From positions 136,263,422 to 136,327,421 of the forward strand of contig OY754329.1 of the NCBI GenBank assembly GCA_963573305.1: DNA of 64,000 nucleotides, in the 5' to 3' direction. Shown piece after piece: positions 33,660-44,395 of this stretch. Origin of the DNA: Pyrrhosoma nymphula (taxonomy: Eukaryota; Arthropoda; Insecta; Odonata; Coenagrionidae). The notes under the pieces were generated by a model. The model did no database searches, was not told the origin of the DNA, and saw only the letters and a list, made by a program, of their open reading frames with translations. Every line of letters starts with the position of its first letter. The stretch's first letter is position 1. The position numbers and the translations under genes are program-made.

Positions 33660-35064
33660 AGTTCCTGTCCCTCTTGCAGAAGTGCCGGGAAGATGCCATC
33701 TTCTCCAGCAGACTCACATGGGCTGAAACTTGAGATCGCCCATCTGGTGGCATGATATGTTACGATGCTGGAGGCCAATCTCCATTTGGTCCAAGCCGGA
33801 CGGATGGGAGGCCCCCTATGATGCATCCTCTCTCCCTCCAGAAAGCCTGGAAAGTGTGTCTCCAGGATAAGCTTTAATGCTTCCTTGTTAATGTCGTGAA
33901 GTCACCTGAGGGAAGCAAAAGAGCTCCCACCCCTGCTTCTGGGTCTTTTGAAATAATTTTGTGGAATCTTGAAAGTTGCGGGATAGCCTCCATGTTGCCA
34001 CAGAAGGTCTTCCAAGATTCTCTTTTAGACCGTTTAATTGTCGCCTTGTACCTGCGCTCGGCAGCTTTGAAGTTGTCCCAGTCCTCAGGCATTGTCGTCC
34101 TCTTTGCTTTGCTAAAGAGTCTTCTAGTCTCCTTACGAAGGTGCTCCAGCTTGTTGTCCCACCAGGGGAGCTTGGCTCCCTCCTTCCTGGTTTTTAAGGG
34201 ACAGCTTTCTTTGTAGGCCGAGATTATGCTGTCCTGAAGGTAACCCACAGCAGCGTCTATCTCGTCTACTTTCCTGAATTTGCATTGGGGGGTCTGCGAT
34301 ACCAATCCCCCAAGTAGTTCTTTGTACTTTCTCCAGTCAGTAGACCTGGGATTCCTGTATGTTGCTGGCTTATTATTAACCTTGAGTAGCGTGAAAAGTA
34401 TATGTCGGTGGTCAGACAGGGTGACTTCGCCCGATACCCTCCATTCTTTAATGCAATCCACCATCGAGTTGGTGCAAAGCGTTAGATCTAGCACTTCTTC
34501 CCTTATGCTGTTAGAAAACGTGGGTCGAGCGCCCCTATTGAGTATGTGCATATCTGTCGACATTAAATACTCCATCATGGCCTCCCCTCTGTTGTTTGTT
34601 GCTGCTTCCCCACACAGTATGGTGTGAGTTGGCATCACATCCAACGAGGAGGTCCCAATTTTTGGCTCTAAAGTAGCTTACCAATCTCTCCAGATCAGCC
34701 GAAGGTGGTGGGTCTGGGGCATCATACGGAAGGTAGGAGGAGCAGATGACTACCCTCCTCTCGCTATCACCGTCTCCAAAGCTGAGCACAGCAGCTGCCT
34801 GGTCCCTGGTGATAAATTCTGGTAAATGCATGGCATTTAACCCATTAACATAGATACAAGCTCTAGGCCTATCGACTGTGGTAATTAAGAATAATTTACC
34901 CGTGGTCGTATTTAAGCCTCTGACTCGACCCTGGAAAGCCCAGGGTTCCTGAATCAGTGCAATTTTGACCTTAATTTCTGAGAGGATCCTTTGCAGGACC
35001 CCCGAGGCTGCCTTACTATGCTGCAGGTTCGCCTGGAGACAGCGAATACCTGCTATCTTTATGT
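33660..35064 (-). pseudogene. LINE C ORF2, N-terminal half: endonuclease and linker
   Basis: From about 35064 leftward: IAGIRCLQANLQHSKAAS, ALIQEPWAFQGRV, RACIYVNG, VVICSSYLPYDAPDPPP and LLVGCDANSHHTVWGSS form the APE-like endonuclease (Asp/Asn/His of the active site in the CDANSHH block). LDLTLCTNSM and EVTLSDHRHI complete it. A linker with LPWWDNKLEHLRKETRRLF follows, then ISSFSPCESAGEDGIFPALL just before the LINE A insertion. Frame changes occur near 34540-34640 and near 33870. This enzyme nicks target DNA for target-primed reverse transcription; the RT part continues at 25241. Confidence 0.85.
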
Positions 35065-36356
35065 TTCCTTCCTCTCCTCGACCCCCTCAGCCCCTGGGGT
35101 CGATGGAGGCTTGTCAGGTTCCCCTGGATTGCCGAGGAAAGTCACCTCCGCCCTTTGCATACCTACGTAGGACCTGAAGGTGGGGCCCGACATGAAAGCG
35201 ACCGATGCCTCGTCGATCCCCAGGACGAATCTCGTCCCTCGATCCACCACGCACCGCTCATAATGCCTCCACAGGACGGTCTGTAGTCCCGGGCTTGCCC
35301 TCTTTAGCCTCTCCTGAAGGGTGTTGGTGTCGGATCTGCTCGGACCCGGGACCCACACCATAGTCCTTCTTTTAATCAGGCTGTCGGCGTCGACAGCCTT
35401 GACCTCAATGTCATCAAAAGGTCCTATGAGGTTCACTGCTCCTTCGAGCAAGGACGCGGAGTAATCGTTGACGCAGGCAAATTCCACCGCGCCGTTGATG
35501 AACCTGTTGGTCTCGAATAGTGGAACCTCCTGGTCTGCAGGTGCTGTGTCCCAAAGCTCCTCAAGGTTGACACAGCTAGCTGATGCCAGTTCTCCTTCAT
35601 CATCACCTCAGGATAGTTTACTGGCACTATCGCAATCCTTTTCAGGTTTTTCGTAACCTGCGCATATGTGGTCACCGTTCTAGCCTTTTTGGCATCCTGG
35701 GAGGCATTTGGTGTGTCCCCAGGTGTCCTATCTCTTTTTTGAGAGGAGCTGCTCGTGGCCTTAGCAGTATCCACACCCCGCCCATGGGTTCCGCTAGTGG
35801 GTTCACCACCAGCAGTTCCTGCCAGGGCAGGGGGGTGTGCACGGCCCCTTGCAGCTCTCTCAGCGCGCTCCCTCCTCCTCCGCTCCCTTCTCTTGGCCGT
35901 GCCGCTAGGTCTTGAACCTGTCGACAGTCCCTTTAGTTTCCCTGCGATGCTCCCCAGGGTTATGTTGGAGGCTCCTGAGTCCGACTCCAACTCAGGTACT
36001 TCCTTTATTGTGGACTCGGATGAGTCCGATGAGGTGTTGCCATCCTTGGTAGATACCTGTGGAAGGTCTAACCGTGTGTGGATCCCCAAGGGGACCACCA
36101 TGGTTGGGGTAGAGGAGGGGCGACTGCTGGCAACCCCCTCAGGGCTCACCAGCAGCGCCCCCTCCATAGTTAGGGACATTGGACTACAAGAGTCCTTAGT
36201 TGGAGTCAGCTTTGCAGCCTCCGAAGTTTTAATTTTTGTTGATTCCACATAAATCCCACGAGTAGCTAGGGAAGTAAGGGGTCCACCCATGCAGAGCCCC
36301 GCATACATGGGCAAGGCTAAATAAAACCGGAGGTCGCCCTGTATCCGGAGTCTCAC
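35059..36356 (-). pseudogene. LINE C ORF1 with DUF4780-like C-terminus
   Basis: The first frame (36356 to about 35560) is Ser/Thr/Pro-rich and carries a strongly basic stretch KRRERRRRERAERAARGR and then AQVTKNLKRIAIVP. After a frameshift near 35570 the second frame (to 35059) contains IKRRTMVWVPGPS, RGTRFVLGIDEASVAF and FRSYVGMQRAEVTFL. This resembles DUF4780, a domain common in insect LINE ORF1 proteins. No CCHC knuckles are present, unlike ORF1 of LINEs A, B and D, so C belongs to a different lineage. The stop at 35059 overlaps the start region of ORF2. Confidence 0.7.
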
Positions 36357-36575
36357 CTGTTAATGACTTCTTACCCTCCGCCCCGCGGATGCGGTCACCA
36401 TTGGCACAGGGACGCACCGTGGTGATGGGAGCAGTTTATCGACCGCCAGGTCTAGATCCGTCATGTTCTGCGCAAACCAGGGGCACCTCGTGGAGGATGT
36501 GGCTCTTCACCACGCATGACGGTCTTGGTGTGCGATCACCACCACACACCGTGGGATCACACATCCCTCACCCCC

Positions 36576-36588
36576 TAGGATGCTGATA
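36576..36588. repeat. Target site duplication of LINE C, 5' side
   Basis: TAGGATGCTGATA, identical to 22899-22911. Confidence 0.9.
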
Positions 36589-37795
36589 AGTTAAAACTGA
36601 AATAGCATTAGCTTCATTCAAGACAGGAGAATGAAGTCTAGTGGAAGGCAGAGGATTTGAATGTTGGATCTCAGGAGAATAACAGTATAGGTTTGATAGA
36701 AGGGCATCACGTTATGGAAAAACTGAGAGAAGAGAAGAGTCACTGGCCAGTTGTGGAAGTGTAGAAGGAAAAGTTTGAAGGGAACCATTCATGCCAGCAT
36801 CATCAGAAGAGGAAGGGGGATGTGATGGTTGGTGGAAGGGAAATGATAGGAAAGGAGGTGGTTGGTTGGTGCTAGGAGAGGTAGAATGGTATTGTGGGTG
36901 GGTTCTGGTGGAGGGAAACGGTTGCCGGGTGCTGGGAGAGGAAGATTGCTGTTGGGTGCAATGAGAGGTAGTATGGTATGGTGGTTGAGTTCTGGTGGAG
37001 GGAAATGGTTGTTGGGGGCTGGGAGAGAAGAGTGAATTTAAAAAAATCCTCCTGGTCTCAAGGCAAATACGATATACATTACCTGCTAAGCACTTCACAC
37101 CACGAGATGTCAGGTGCAGGCCATCCCGGGACAAGAAGTGACGACAGGGATCCTCACTCTGGGCCTCGAATGCACTCCAGTTATCTATATATACAGCATG
37201 CATCCTGCAAAATAGGAATTCAGAAATGTAAGGTGTTACAGCAAGTAATTAACCATCAATGTCAGTGAAAGGAAACAACATTACAAATATCATCAAATTA
37301 CCTTTTACACAAGCCCTTCATGAGTATATTGAGTCGCTCAGTTTTCAAATTCATCATCTTTATCATTTCCTTATCCTGCCACAATTTCTCTTCAAACAAG
37401 CTGATTCTCCTCTTTAAAAAACTTGAAAGATACAGCCGCACATTTGGATTCCTTTCCCGGATGCTTTTCAGGACTCTCTCCTGGTGCTGAACGACTTGTT
37501 CTGGGGACTCTCCTGTAAATACGATTGTTAATATCTGAATGATTTCAACCTGTTAACACTTCCTAAAGCAATTAATACTTAAATTGTACTCACCACATTT
37601 TAAATTATTGGTACCCAAATGTATCACCACATCGTTGAAAAATTCAGTGGCCAGCAACATTGCCGAATCCACTTCGTCAACTCTCATCCCTGACACGCAT
37701 GAGATACTTACATCAAACCCTCTAAATTCCCTAACATGGGTAAGAGCATACTTCCATTGGGAATCACCAATTACAAATAAACCAGGAGCAGCCAT
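36589..37795 (-). pseudogene. SGNH hydrolase domain plus linker of the MULE composite
   Basis: Exons 37795-37594, 37512-37302 and 37204 onward join with correct phases and GT..AG sites. SGNH blocks are all present: LFVIGDSQWKY (nucleophile Ser), SCVSGMRVDEV (Gly), VVIHLGTNNL (Asn) and SRDGLHLTSRG (Asp/His). The family hydrolyses esters or acetyl groups. A Ser/Pro/His-rich linker follows. A TAA at 36712-36714 interrupts the frame, which otherwise runs on (RDALLSN, ISVLT) through the LINE C insertion into the zinc-finger block at 22911. Start ATG is at 37795. Whether SGNH and transposase were one protein or two adjacent genes depends on that single stop codon. Confidence 0.75.
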
Positions 37796-39540
37796 AGTCA
37801 AACTGTAGCAAAGAATGAATTTTGATTAGAGTAACACTACATAATAAAAGAGAATAAATAGGATTTAAGCCAAACTTAATAAATCTAAGTAACTCAGTGG
37901 CAATGGTATACTTGGACAGTGACTTTTTAGGTACCTATAGTTTATCCCAATAAGGTATGGAGAGAAAACTAAAAATCTTAATGAAGCAGCAGCAAAGCAG
38001 ATTAAATGAAAGGGTGACAAAAATACTTAGCAATTAATGAAACAATGGAAAAGGGAAACTAATTAACAGAAAAATATGCAGCGATCTTACCCAGAAAAAT
38101 TAATTCACCACCTAGTTATAAATAATTGAAATGAAGGTAGGACGCCGAAAAAACAAGTGTCTGGAAGATAAAGTAAATAATTAAGTCACTTAAGTAGCAG
38201 CACGAAGAAATGATGCACTCAATACGCTGTGTCTACTTACCAAGAAAAACAAAGCAAAACTTTTACGTTTCTATTGTTAGAGTTGAGTAGACTTGAAGCT
38301 GAACGAGAAGAACTGAAGAGAAACGAAGTTACGATGAAGGAACTTGGGAAAGGATTGGAAAGAAAGGAACTATGTTAATAAAGAGTAATGCGTAACACTT
38401 AGGTACATGGTGGAAATGCTTGGCAAAACTAGTAACAATAGATCATTCATGAACAAAGCAGGCATAGAATCGTATATAAACTTACATTTGTGTCTACGAC
38501 GGTGTAAAATATATAGTCGAGTTTACTTACCAATAAAAAATGAACAATAGGGATCGGATTATTACTAACAAGAATAGAAAAAAACTGGACGAAAAGACAA
38601 TGGGGCAGCGAACCTGGAAAGAAAAAACATTACGCATGAGCATGCCACGCAAGCCCGTGAAACTTGACGTCGCGAACGAATTGACTGAATTTGGTGGGCG
38701 TAACGAGAGAAAAAACAATGAAAACAACCTTAGCTAGTTTGAAATAACTTCAATGACAGTATTTATATATTTACAATTATTACAGTATAACACAAGCCCG
38801 TAGGCTAAATACCGTTAGCCTTGTCTTTGCAAGACGATCACAAGTGGAACCCAGCCGACACGTCCTTTCATCGGCGCGGTCAGTTGCAAAGAGAGCTGCT
38901 ACGATGGCGGTACACTTTGTCAGCGCAGGAGGGGAAACAGCTGGCCAGTGGAGGAGTGGGGAGAAGAGGGGAAATGGTATCACACGTTGGATTGGTGGGA
39001 ATATCCGCAGGTCGACTCGAACGTGGAAAAAGATGTCAGCACCAGCGCGGACAGTATAAAAAGAGTGTTGCTGGTGAAACCGCGATGACCGGAGCTATCG
39101 CGCTGACCGGGGCAGATCGACGCACTTAGCTCTTCGCTCGGGCACTTTGCGAGACGCGAAGTCTCCTGCGGTTTATAGTCTCCGAGGATTTTCGAGTCTC
39201 GAGGTTTCGAGGGGGGGGATTTTGGCGCATCCACTGGGGGAAAATTTTTGAAAATGGAAACTGGAGAAGGGGGGGTAGAATTGCACAGCACTGACACAAT
39301 CATAGAGTTTCTGGCTTGCTTCTCTCGATGTATGAATAACACACTTGAGGTTCAAATAACCAGACATAATAACAATATAATCACTGACAAGAATACAAAT
39401 GAACATAAGTCTAGATGCTTGTATCTCTGTCCAGAGAAAGTTATTTGTGTTGTCCCCAAAGGGGTGACAGACCTAGTGGCACTAAGACTAAAGATAGATT
39501 AACAACAATTTTATAAGCTATTGAATTAAACTTTATGAAT
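37796..39540. other. Upstream region of the SGNH gene
   Basis: No coding domain was recognised. On the minus strand, GTAAGT/GTAAGA donor-like sites preceded by T-rich stretches occur at about 38240, 38530 and 38090, which may be alternative leader exons. A GC-richer block at 38820-39240 includes, on the minus strand, a TTTTTATACTG TATA-like sequence near 39060. The right end of the MULE element should lie here, but no matching inverted repeat was found. Confidence 0.35.
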
Positions 39541-41331
39541 ATACATATAAACACCGTAGAAATAGGCGAGAGTGGGCCTAAAATGTTTTTTTTGTCCAAA
39601 TTCAATTTTTTTTCTCATTTTTTTTTTCTTTTTAAATTAAATTAATCAGTAATTTTTTTGAATGTATCCTTCTTTTGATTATTATTATTTTTTTTATACA
39701 TTCTCTTTTTTATAAATCTTTTCATGGCCCACATCTTACCGCCAGAAATTAACAATATTGATAAACCAAATATGGCTTTGCACAGAAATAATACATCACT
39801 AGATTAATTATATGAGACCCATAGCAAGTGATCAATTAACATTTTAGCTAGAGGTCAAAATTTCATGCCTTTTAAAGACAAGAAAAAAAACAATACAACT
39901 GCCCATGAAAATACGAAATCAAACTCAACGTTTTTTGAAGACAGTGAGAGAACATTTCATGGGTTGCAACATAATCAAAATCAACATCCAATATAAGAAT
40001 GAAAAATGTAATAACAGTCTAACATTTACCAATAAATGGGCAGAGATATAAGAAAAGCATAAAAAAACAGAATTCCTATCCACAGCAGAATAAACAGTAA
40101 ATAAACCAACTGCATGTCTCCAGAATGATACTACACAAAGCCAAGTGGCATAGAAATAGATTAGTATTTGCCCAATTGATGGCTTAATTGTGGAAAATGG
40201 AAAAGATTTACATGATCAAAAAGAAATTAGCATTAATAAACATACGATAGGAAATATGATGTGACTTTACAATTAATAATAATAATATGGTGTGAAACAT
40301 TGGTGTTACAAATATAGAAACAAATCCCCGAATACGTACTTAAATCCTTAAACCTAGTTAAATTTTTTCATGCAAATTAATGCATTGTTAAGCCATTGGA
40401 ATTTCAATGGAAAAAGTTTTAATATAATAAAATTGACCTCTAAACAGAGGGTCAATTTGGGTCCAGGGCCGGTTAATGCCAAACGCGTTAGAGAAAGCTA
40501 AAAAGGGAAAACTAATTTTGATGGCCACACGAACGTTTTTTAATCCAAGGATATTTTTAGTTTTTTGGGGGACAAACCCCCGAAACAGCTATTAAAGCTG
40601 GGTGCTGTCTGCGGCAATTGCCGGGCGATGGGATCGCACCCCAACGCCAGAAAGTGGAGTGAAAGAATCAATCCACAAAGCCCATGAGAAAGACAATTTC
40701 ATCACGGGGTGACACCCACTGAAGGGATATCACAGGAATTCAGGCTATCAGCACAGAACAACTTTTTCATTTTCCCCAATTAATCAGCTGACTTGGGTTT
40801 AAGCACTCAGGCTCAAATTAGGCCCCAAAGAATTCCAAAATCACCAGAGTTGGGTTCATAGACTACTTGGGTTAAGCCTCTCAGTCAAATTAGAACCCCC
40901 CAAATTAGGAAAACCCACAGACTATGGGTTGGACCACTTGGTCCAGAATTTCCACAATCAAAATATTAATGACAGCATCATCAGATCAAATCTACCAAAC
41001 CAGAACAGAGTTTACAGACCTCAAGAAGCAACACATTCCACTTTCCACAATTATTAACATAATTAATTAAAAAAGATAGTGTCTGGAGACCCATGCAGTG
41101 GCAGCATAACATTAAACAGTAAAGTGAGTGATATTGAAATAATGATTTAGATATTCATTATGTATTCAATTAATTAACATGAAATATCATTTGAAACAAT
41201 GTATCATTATTCACCAACAATTATTATGAAGGCATAATCCAATATTTGATCATTGCATATCTTATCACCCTTTTAAATATAGGTATACATTTTTACATAG
41301 AAAATATTTTTGTTCTCAAGAGACAATATTA
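39541..41331. other. AT-rich region left of the gypsy pol; possible LTR
   Basis: No gene was recognised. The 3' LTR of the minus-strand gypsy element should lie here, but I could not delimit it. Two similar segments of about 35 bases (TTGGGTTTAAGCACTCAG.. at 40793 and TTGGGTTAAGCCTCTCAG.. at 40867) form a short diverged direct repeat. Confidence 0.4.
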
Positions 41332-43253
41332 TTACTCATGGTATTCCTTTAGATGAGAGACATGAGCTATTCTCTCCCTCCTAGGTGATACCTTCAATAC
41401 TACAGTAACTGGAGTAAGCATTTTAACAATGGCATAAGGCCCTTCCCATTTGGGGAACAATTTAGCAGTTTGCTTTCTGAATTTACAGCTCAATGTATGT
41501 GTTTTCACAAGTACCTTGTCTCCAACTTTAAATTTGACTTCAAAATGGAGCTTATTATATTTTATAGAGTGTCTCTGGTGTGCAGTTTTTAAGTTTTTTA
41601 AAACATCAGACCACAAGGAGGACATGTCTTTGTTATTAACATCCTCATTAATTAAGTCATTTGGGATTTCCCAGACATTGTTAAGTGGGTGGGGAAGTTC
41701 ACGTCCCAGAAAAATCTTTGCCGGTGAATGGCCAATGCTAGGGTGCATTGCGGAATTGAAAGCAAAACACAGATCAGGAATAAATTCTTCCCACTTATTG
41801 TGAGCAGTGCCACAAAGTGCAGACAATGCACATTTCAAATTTCTGTGGACACGCTCAGCTTGATTTGCCTTAGGATAGTATGGAGAAATGAACACATGCC
41901 TAATACCAAGCTTAAAATTCATATCATGAAAGGCCTTGGCTTAAAAAATGCAGGGCCATTGTCTGACACAAGGAATTTAGGATAACCAAATTTAGGGAAA
42001 ATCTTCCTTGACAACAGACTTATCAACAGAGGCTCCTGCGTTTCTCATTGGTTCAATAAGTGTGAACTTGGAAAACCCATCTATGATAGTTAATGCATAT
42101 TCATTGCCGTTGCTACTTCGAGGCATAGGGCCCACGTAGTCGACGTAAATTCCCTCCCAAGGATAAGTAGCGGGAACAGAAGACATATTTCCTTGAGGGA
42201 GACGGTTCAGTGGCTTTGACACCTGACATAAATGACACCGTTTAACCATATCAGAGACTTCTCTCCTCCAATTCTCCCACCAGAATTGCCGCCCAATTTT
42301 TTCGCATGTTTTGGAAATTCTAATGTGTCCAGCCGAAGGGAGAGTATGGAAATATTTAAATATCATAGGCCTCACTGCCAGAGGGACAACAATTTTTGGC
42401 TTAGTAGCCCTACCAATGACACGGCATAGAAGGTGATCTCTTAAGATCCAGCCTGGGTGTGACAAGGGTTCTCTTCGCAATTCCTCAATAATAGATTTTA
42501 GATTATGATCTGAGCATTGATATTCGCGAATGTTTACAAAAGAAAGGGGGACTAAATTAAGAAACAGTGAACACTGAGGACTAATTGCCTCGGAATCATT
42601 TGGGCGAGATAAGCAGTCAGCAACACGAGTTTGCTGGCCTTTAACGTGATGAATGACAAAACGAAAAGTAGACAATTTTAATACCGTTCGCCCAATCTTA
42701 CCTAATTGCTTAGGGTGCTTGAATAGCCACGTCAAAGCGTTATCAGTATATAAATGAAACGACTTGAACTGCAAATAAGGGCGGAATTTCTCAACTGCCC
42801 AACAACAACTTAAACATTCTAGTTCATAAGAAGGCAAACGCTTTTCATGTTCATTGAGTACTCGACTAGCGTAAGCAACTGGCTTCATCTGACCATCACA
42901 AGACTGATTCAAGACTGCTCCCAAGGCAGTCTGACTAGCGTCAACAAGGTGAAATTCCTTATAAAAATCCGGAAGGAGGAGGACAGGTGGATTAGTTAAG
43001 AACTGCTTTAATTTTATAAATGAATTCTGGAGCTCGGCGGACCAATTGAAAACGGCACCTTTGCGTTTTAAACGATTTAATGGAGCACCCAGTTCTGCAA
43101 AATTCGGAATAAATTTAGAATAAAATCCACACATACCCAGAAATCTCGTAACTTCTTTTACAGACCTCGGATTGGGAAAGTTTTTTACGGTCGAAATCCT
43201 TTCCTCATCGACCATCAGCGTCCCATGTGAAATTCTGTGGCCCAAGAATGCGA
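41332..43253 (-). pseudogene. Ty3/gypsy-type LTR retrotransposon pol, 3' part
   Basis: Minus-strand frames give the end of the reverse transcriptase (AFLGHRISHG, VTRFLGMCGFYSKFIPNF), RNase H (EFHLVDASQTALGAVL, ELECLSCCWAVEKF, LYTDNALTWL), the integrase zinc domain (LPSAGHIRISKT with CHLCQVSK) and the integrase core (YVDYVGPMP, VSDNGPAF, ISPYYPKANQAERVHR). A C-terminal GPY-like segment (LFPKWEGPYAIVKML) ends at the stop at 41332. Frame changes near 41930-41995 break the core between its second Asp and Glu. The 5' part (gag, protease, RT palm) is missing: LINE B begins at the RT join and no gypsy sequence is seen on its far side. No env-like frame is seen. Confidence 0.85.
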
Positions 43254-43655
43254 TTGCCCCGCACGGGGGGAAGAGGGTGATCTCTTCCTTTGGGGAGCCG
43301 CGCCCCCACGGACCCGAGCCCACCGGGGAGACAACCTCGTTATAAAACCCGTAGTATGCTTGGGCAGTATCCAGACAGTATGTGAGTCTGCTGTTCTGAG
43401 TAGCCATGACATCAGGCATTCGGATTCACCCACGTGTTTGCCGTGCGTGGAGACCCGTACGTGGAGGAGAAGGGGATCCTGGTGGGTGAGTTCTCCGGCA
43501 CCCAGCCGGGCGTCGGATACCCGGTATGGGCCGGAGTTCAATACCCCACTTCGGCCCTGGATTCTCCGCAAAACGGGCGGCCTCGACCCAGCCAGTCTGG
43601 TCAATCGGCTAGCCGCACGACCGGCGGCGGGGGACCGCCGTCGGGGGTTTTAAGG

Positions 43656-44260
43656 GCTTACCGGTAAACGGTTCGTGTTGGTGGCAAGTACTGGAGATAC
43701 GGTGGTCTTCGTAGGTAGAGGCCTGCATACGGTCGCAAAATACGGGCGGCCCATGCCCGCCTGTGTGCGAGAGATAAAGAGAGAGGCATATCCCGAAGTC
43801 ATTCGACGATCTTTTCCGAAGTCTCACGAATGAGGCCTGACGGAGAACTAGCCGCCCAAGGGGCGGTCACCCGGTGGGTGGCCAGGCGCCCGCCTCTACG
43901 CCGGGCGACCGCTTCTATGCCGGGCGCCCGTCTCTTAATCCTCACCACAGGGCTTCTAGCTCGAGGGTCTTTGCTGTCCGCAATTCGCACGACGCGAATT
44001 TCCCGCTCAGTCATATACCGCCCCTCCCCTTCCCTCAGTTTGGGCGCACAAGAGAGACCTCAAGGAGCCGGGTGCCCGCCAACGACCCGGGCACCCTTCT
44101 AGGATACGGGCACCCGGGGCGAACGGGCACGGTCGGGCGTCTACGTCACACGGGCGGAGGCGAACACGGGTGAGGGCGCCCGGCACGGGCGGGCGAGGGT
44201 CGCCCGGATTTCGAGCCCGTTTGCAGGCCTCTATTCGTAGGGCGGCCAAAGGCGTTCGGG
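43656..44260 (+). other. GC-rich extra block in the LINE B leader
   Basis: About 600 bases with no counterpart in the LINE A leader lie between the TCAATCGGCTAGCCG block and the block leading into GCTATATCCC. It is markedly GC-rich, with repeated GGGCGCCCG/CCGGGCG motifs, in an otherwise AT-rich region. It contains no recognised protein. It could be a leader variant of this subfamily or foreign sequence picked up at the 5' end. Confidence 0.55.
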
Positions 44261-44395
44261 TTTAGGAGGGCCCGTGCGCTAGAGGTTCTCACCCGAAAGA
44301 GACTCCCCAATCGATGGTGCTATATCCCTTGGGTAGCCCTGGCGACCACACCGGCTTTTTTATATGGAGTCTGAAAGTTTGAAGTTTTGTTTTAT

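Larger units (their letters stand above)
22912..36575 (-). mobile_element. LINE C: non-LTR element with DUF4780-type ORF1 and RNase H
   Basis: This full-length minus-strand LINE starts GGGGGTGAGGGATGTG at 36575 and ends ACTAATCTAATC at 22912, flanked by a 13-bp duplication. It contains ORF1 (36356-35059), ORF2 endonuclease and linker (35060-33647), then, after the nested LINE A, ORF2 reverse transcriptase, RNase H and a CCHC tail (25241-23002). Joining across LINE A restores the ORF2 frame. Its 3' end contains GCACAATGGACC..AGGTCTAAGTGCCC, the same tail as the 5S-headed SINE at 1853-2212. It belongs to the RNase H-bearing I/Jockey-related insect lineages; the exact clade is not resolved. Confidence 0.85.
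19172..37795 (-). mobile_element. MULE-type composite element (SGNH..MULE..SWIM..Ulp1), split by LINE C
   Basis: Coding blocks on the minus strand lie at 37795-36589 and 22911-19172; everything between 22912 and 36588 is LINE C plus one copy of its 13-bp duplication. The frame before the insertion (ISVLT at 36590-36604) continues directly into YQHPKSVSS at 22911-22885. Domain order is SGNH hydrolase, Ser/Pro-rich linker, C2H2 fingers, FAR1-like region, MULE DDE, SWIM, Ulp1. MULE plus Ulp1 is known from plant Mutator-like elements (Kaonashi type); an added SGNH hydrolase is not something I recognise from a named family. Limits given are coding limits, as terminal inverted repeats were not identified. 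Confidence 0.65.

Noticed and set aside
34965..36252. Plus-strand open frames opposite LINE C ORF1
   Set aside because: They are antisense shadows of the GC-rich ORF1 and carry no domain.
43215..43419. N-terminal extension of the gypsy pol frame
   Set aside because: The extra residues are the antisense of the LINE B leader read through the junction; the gypsy sequence stops at about 43253.
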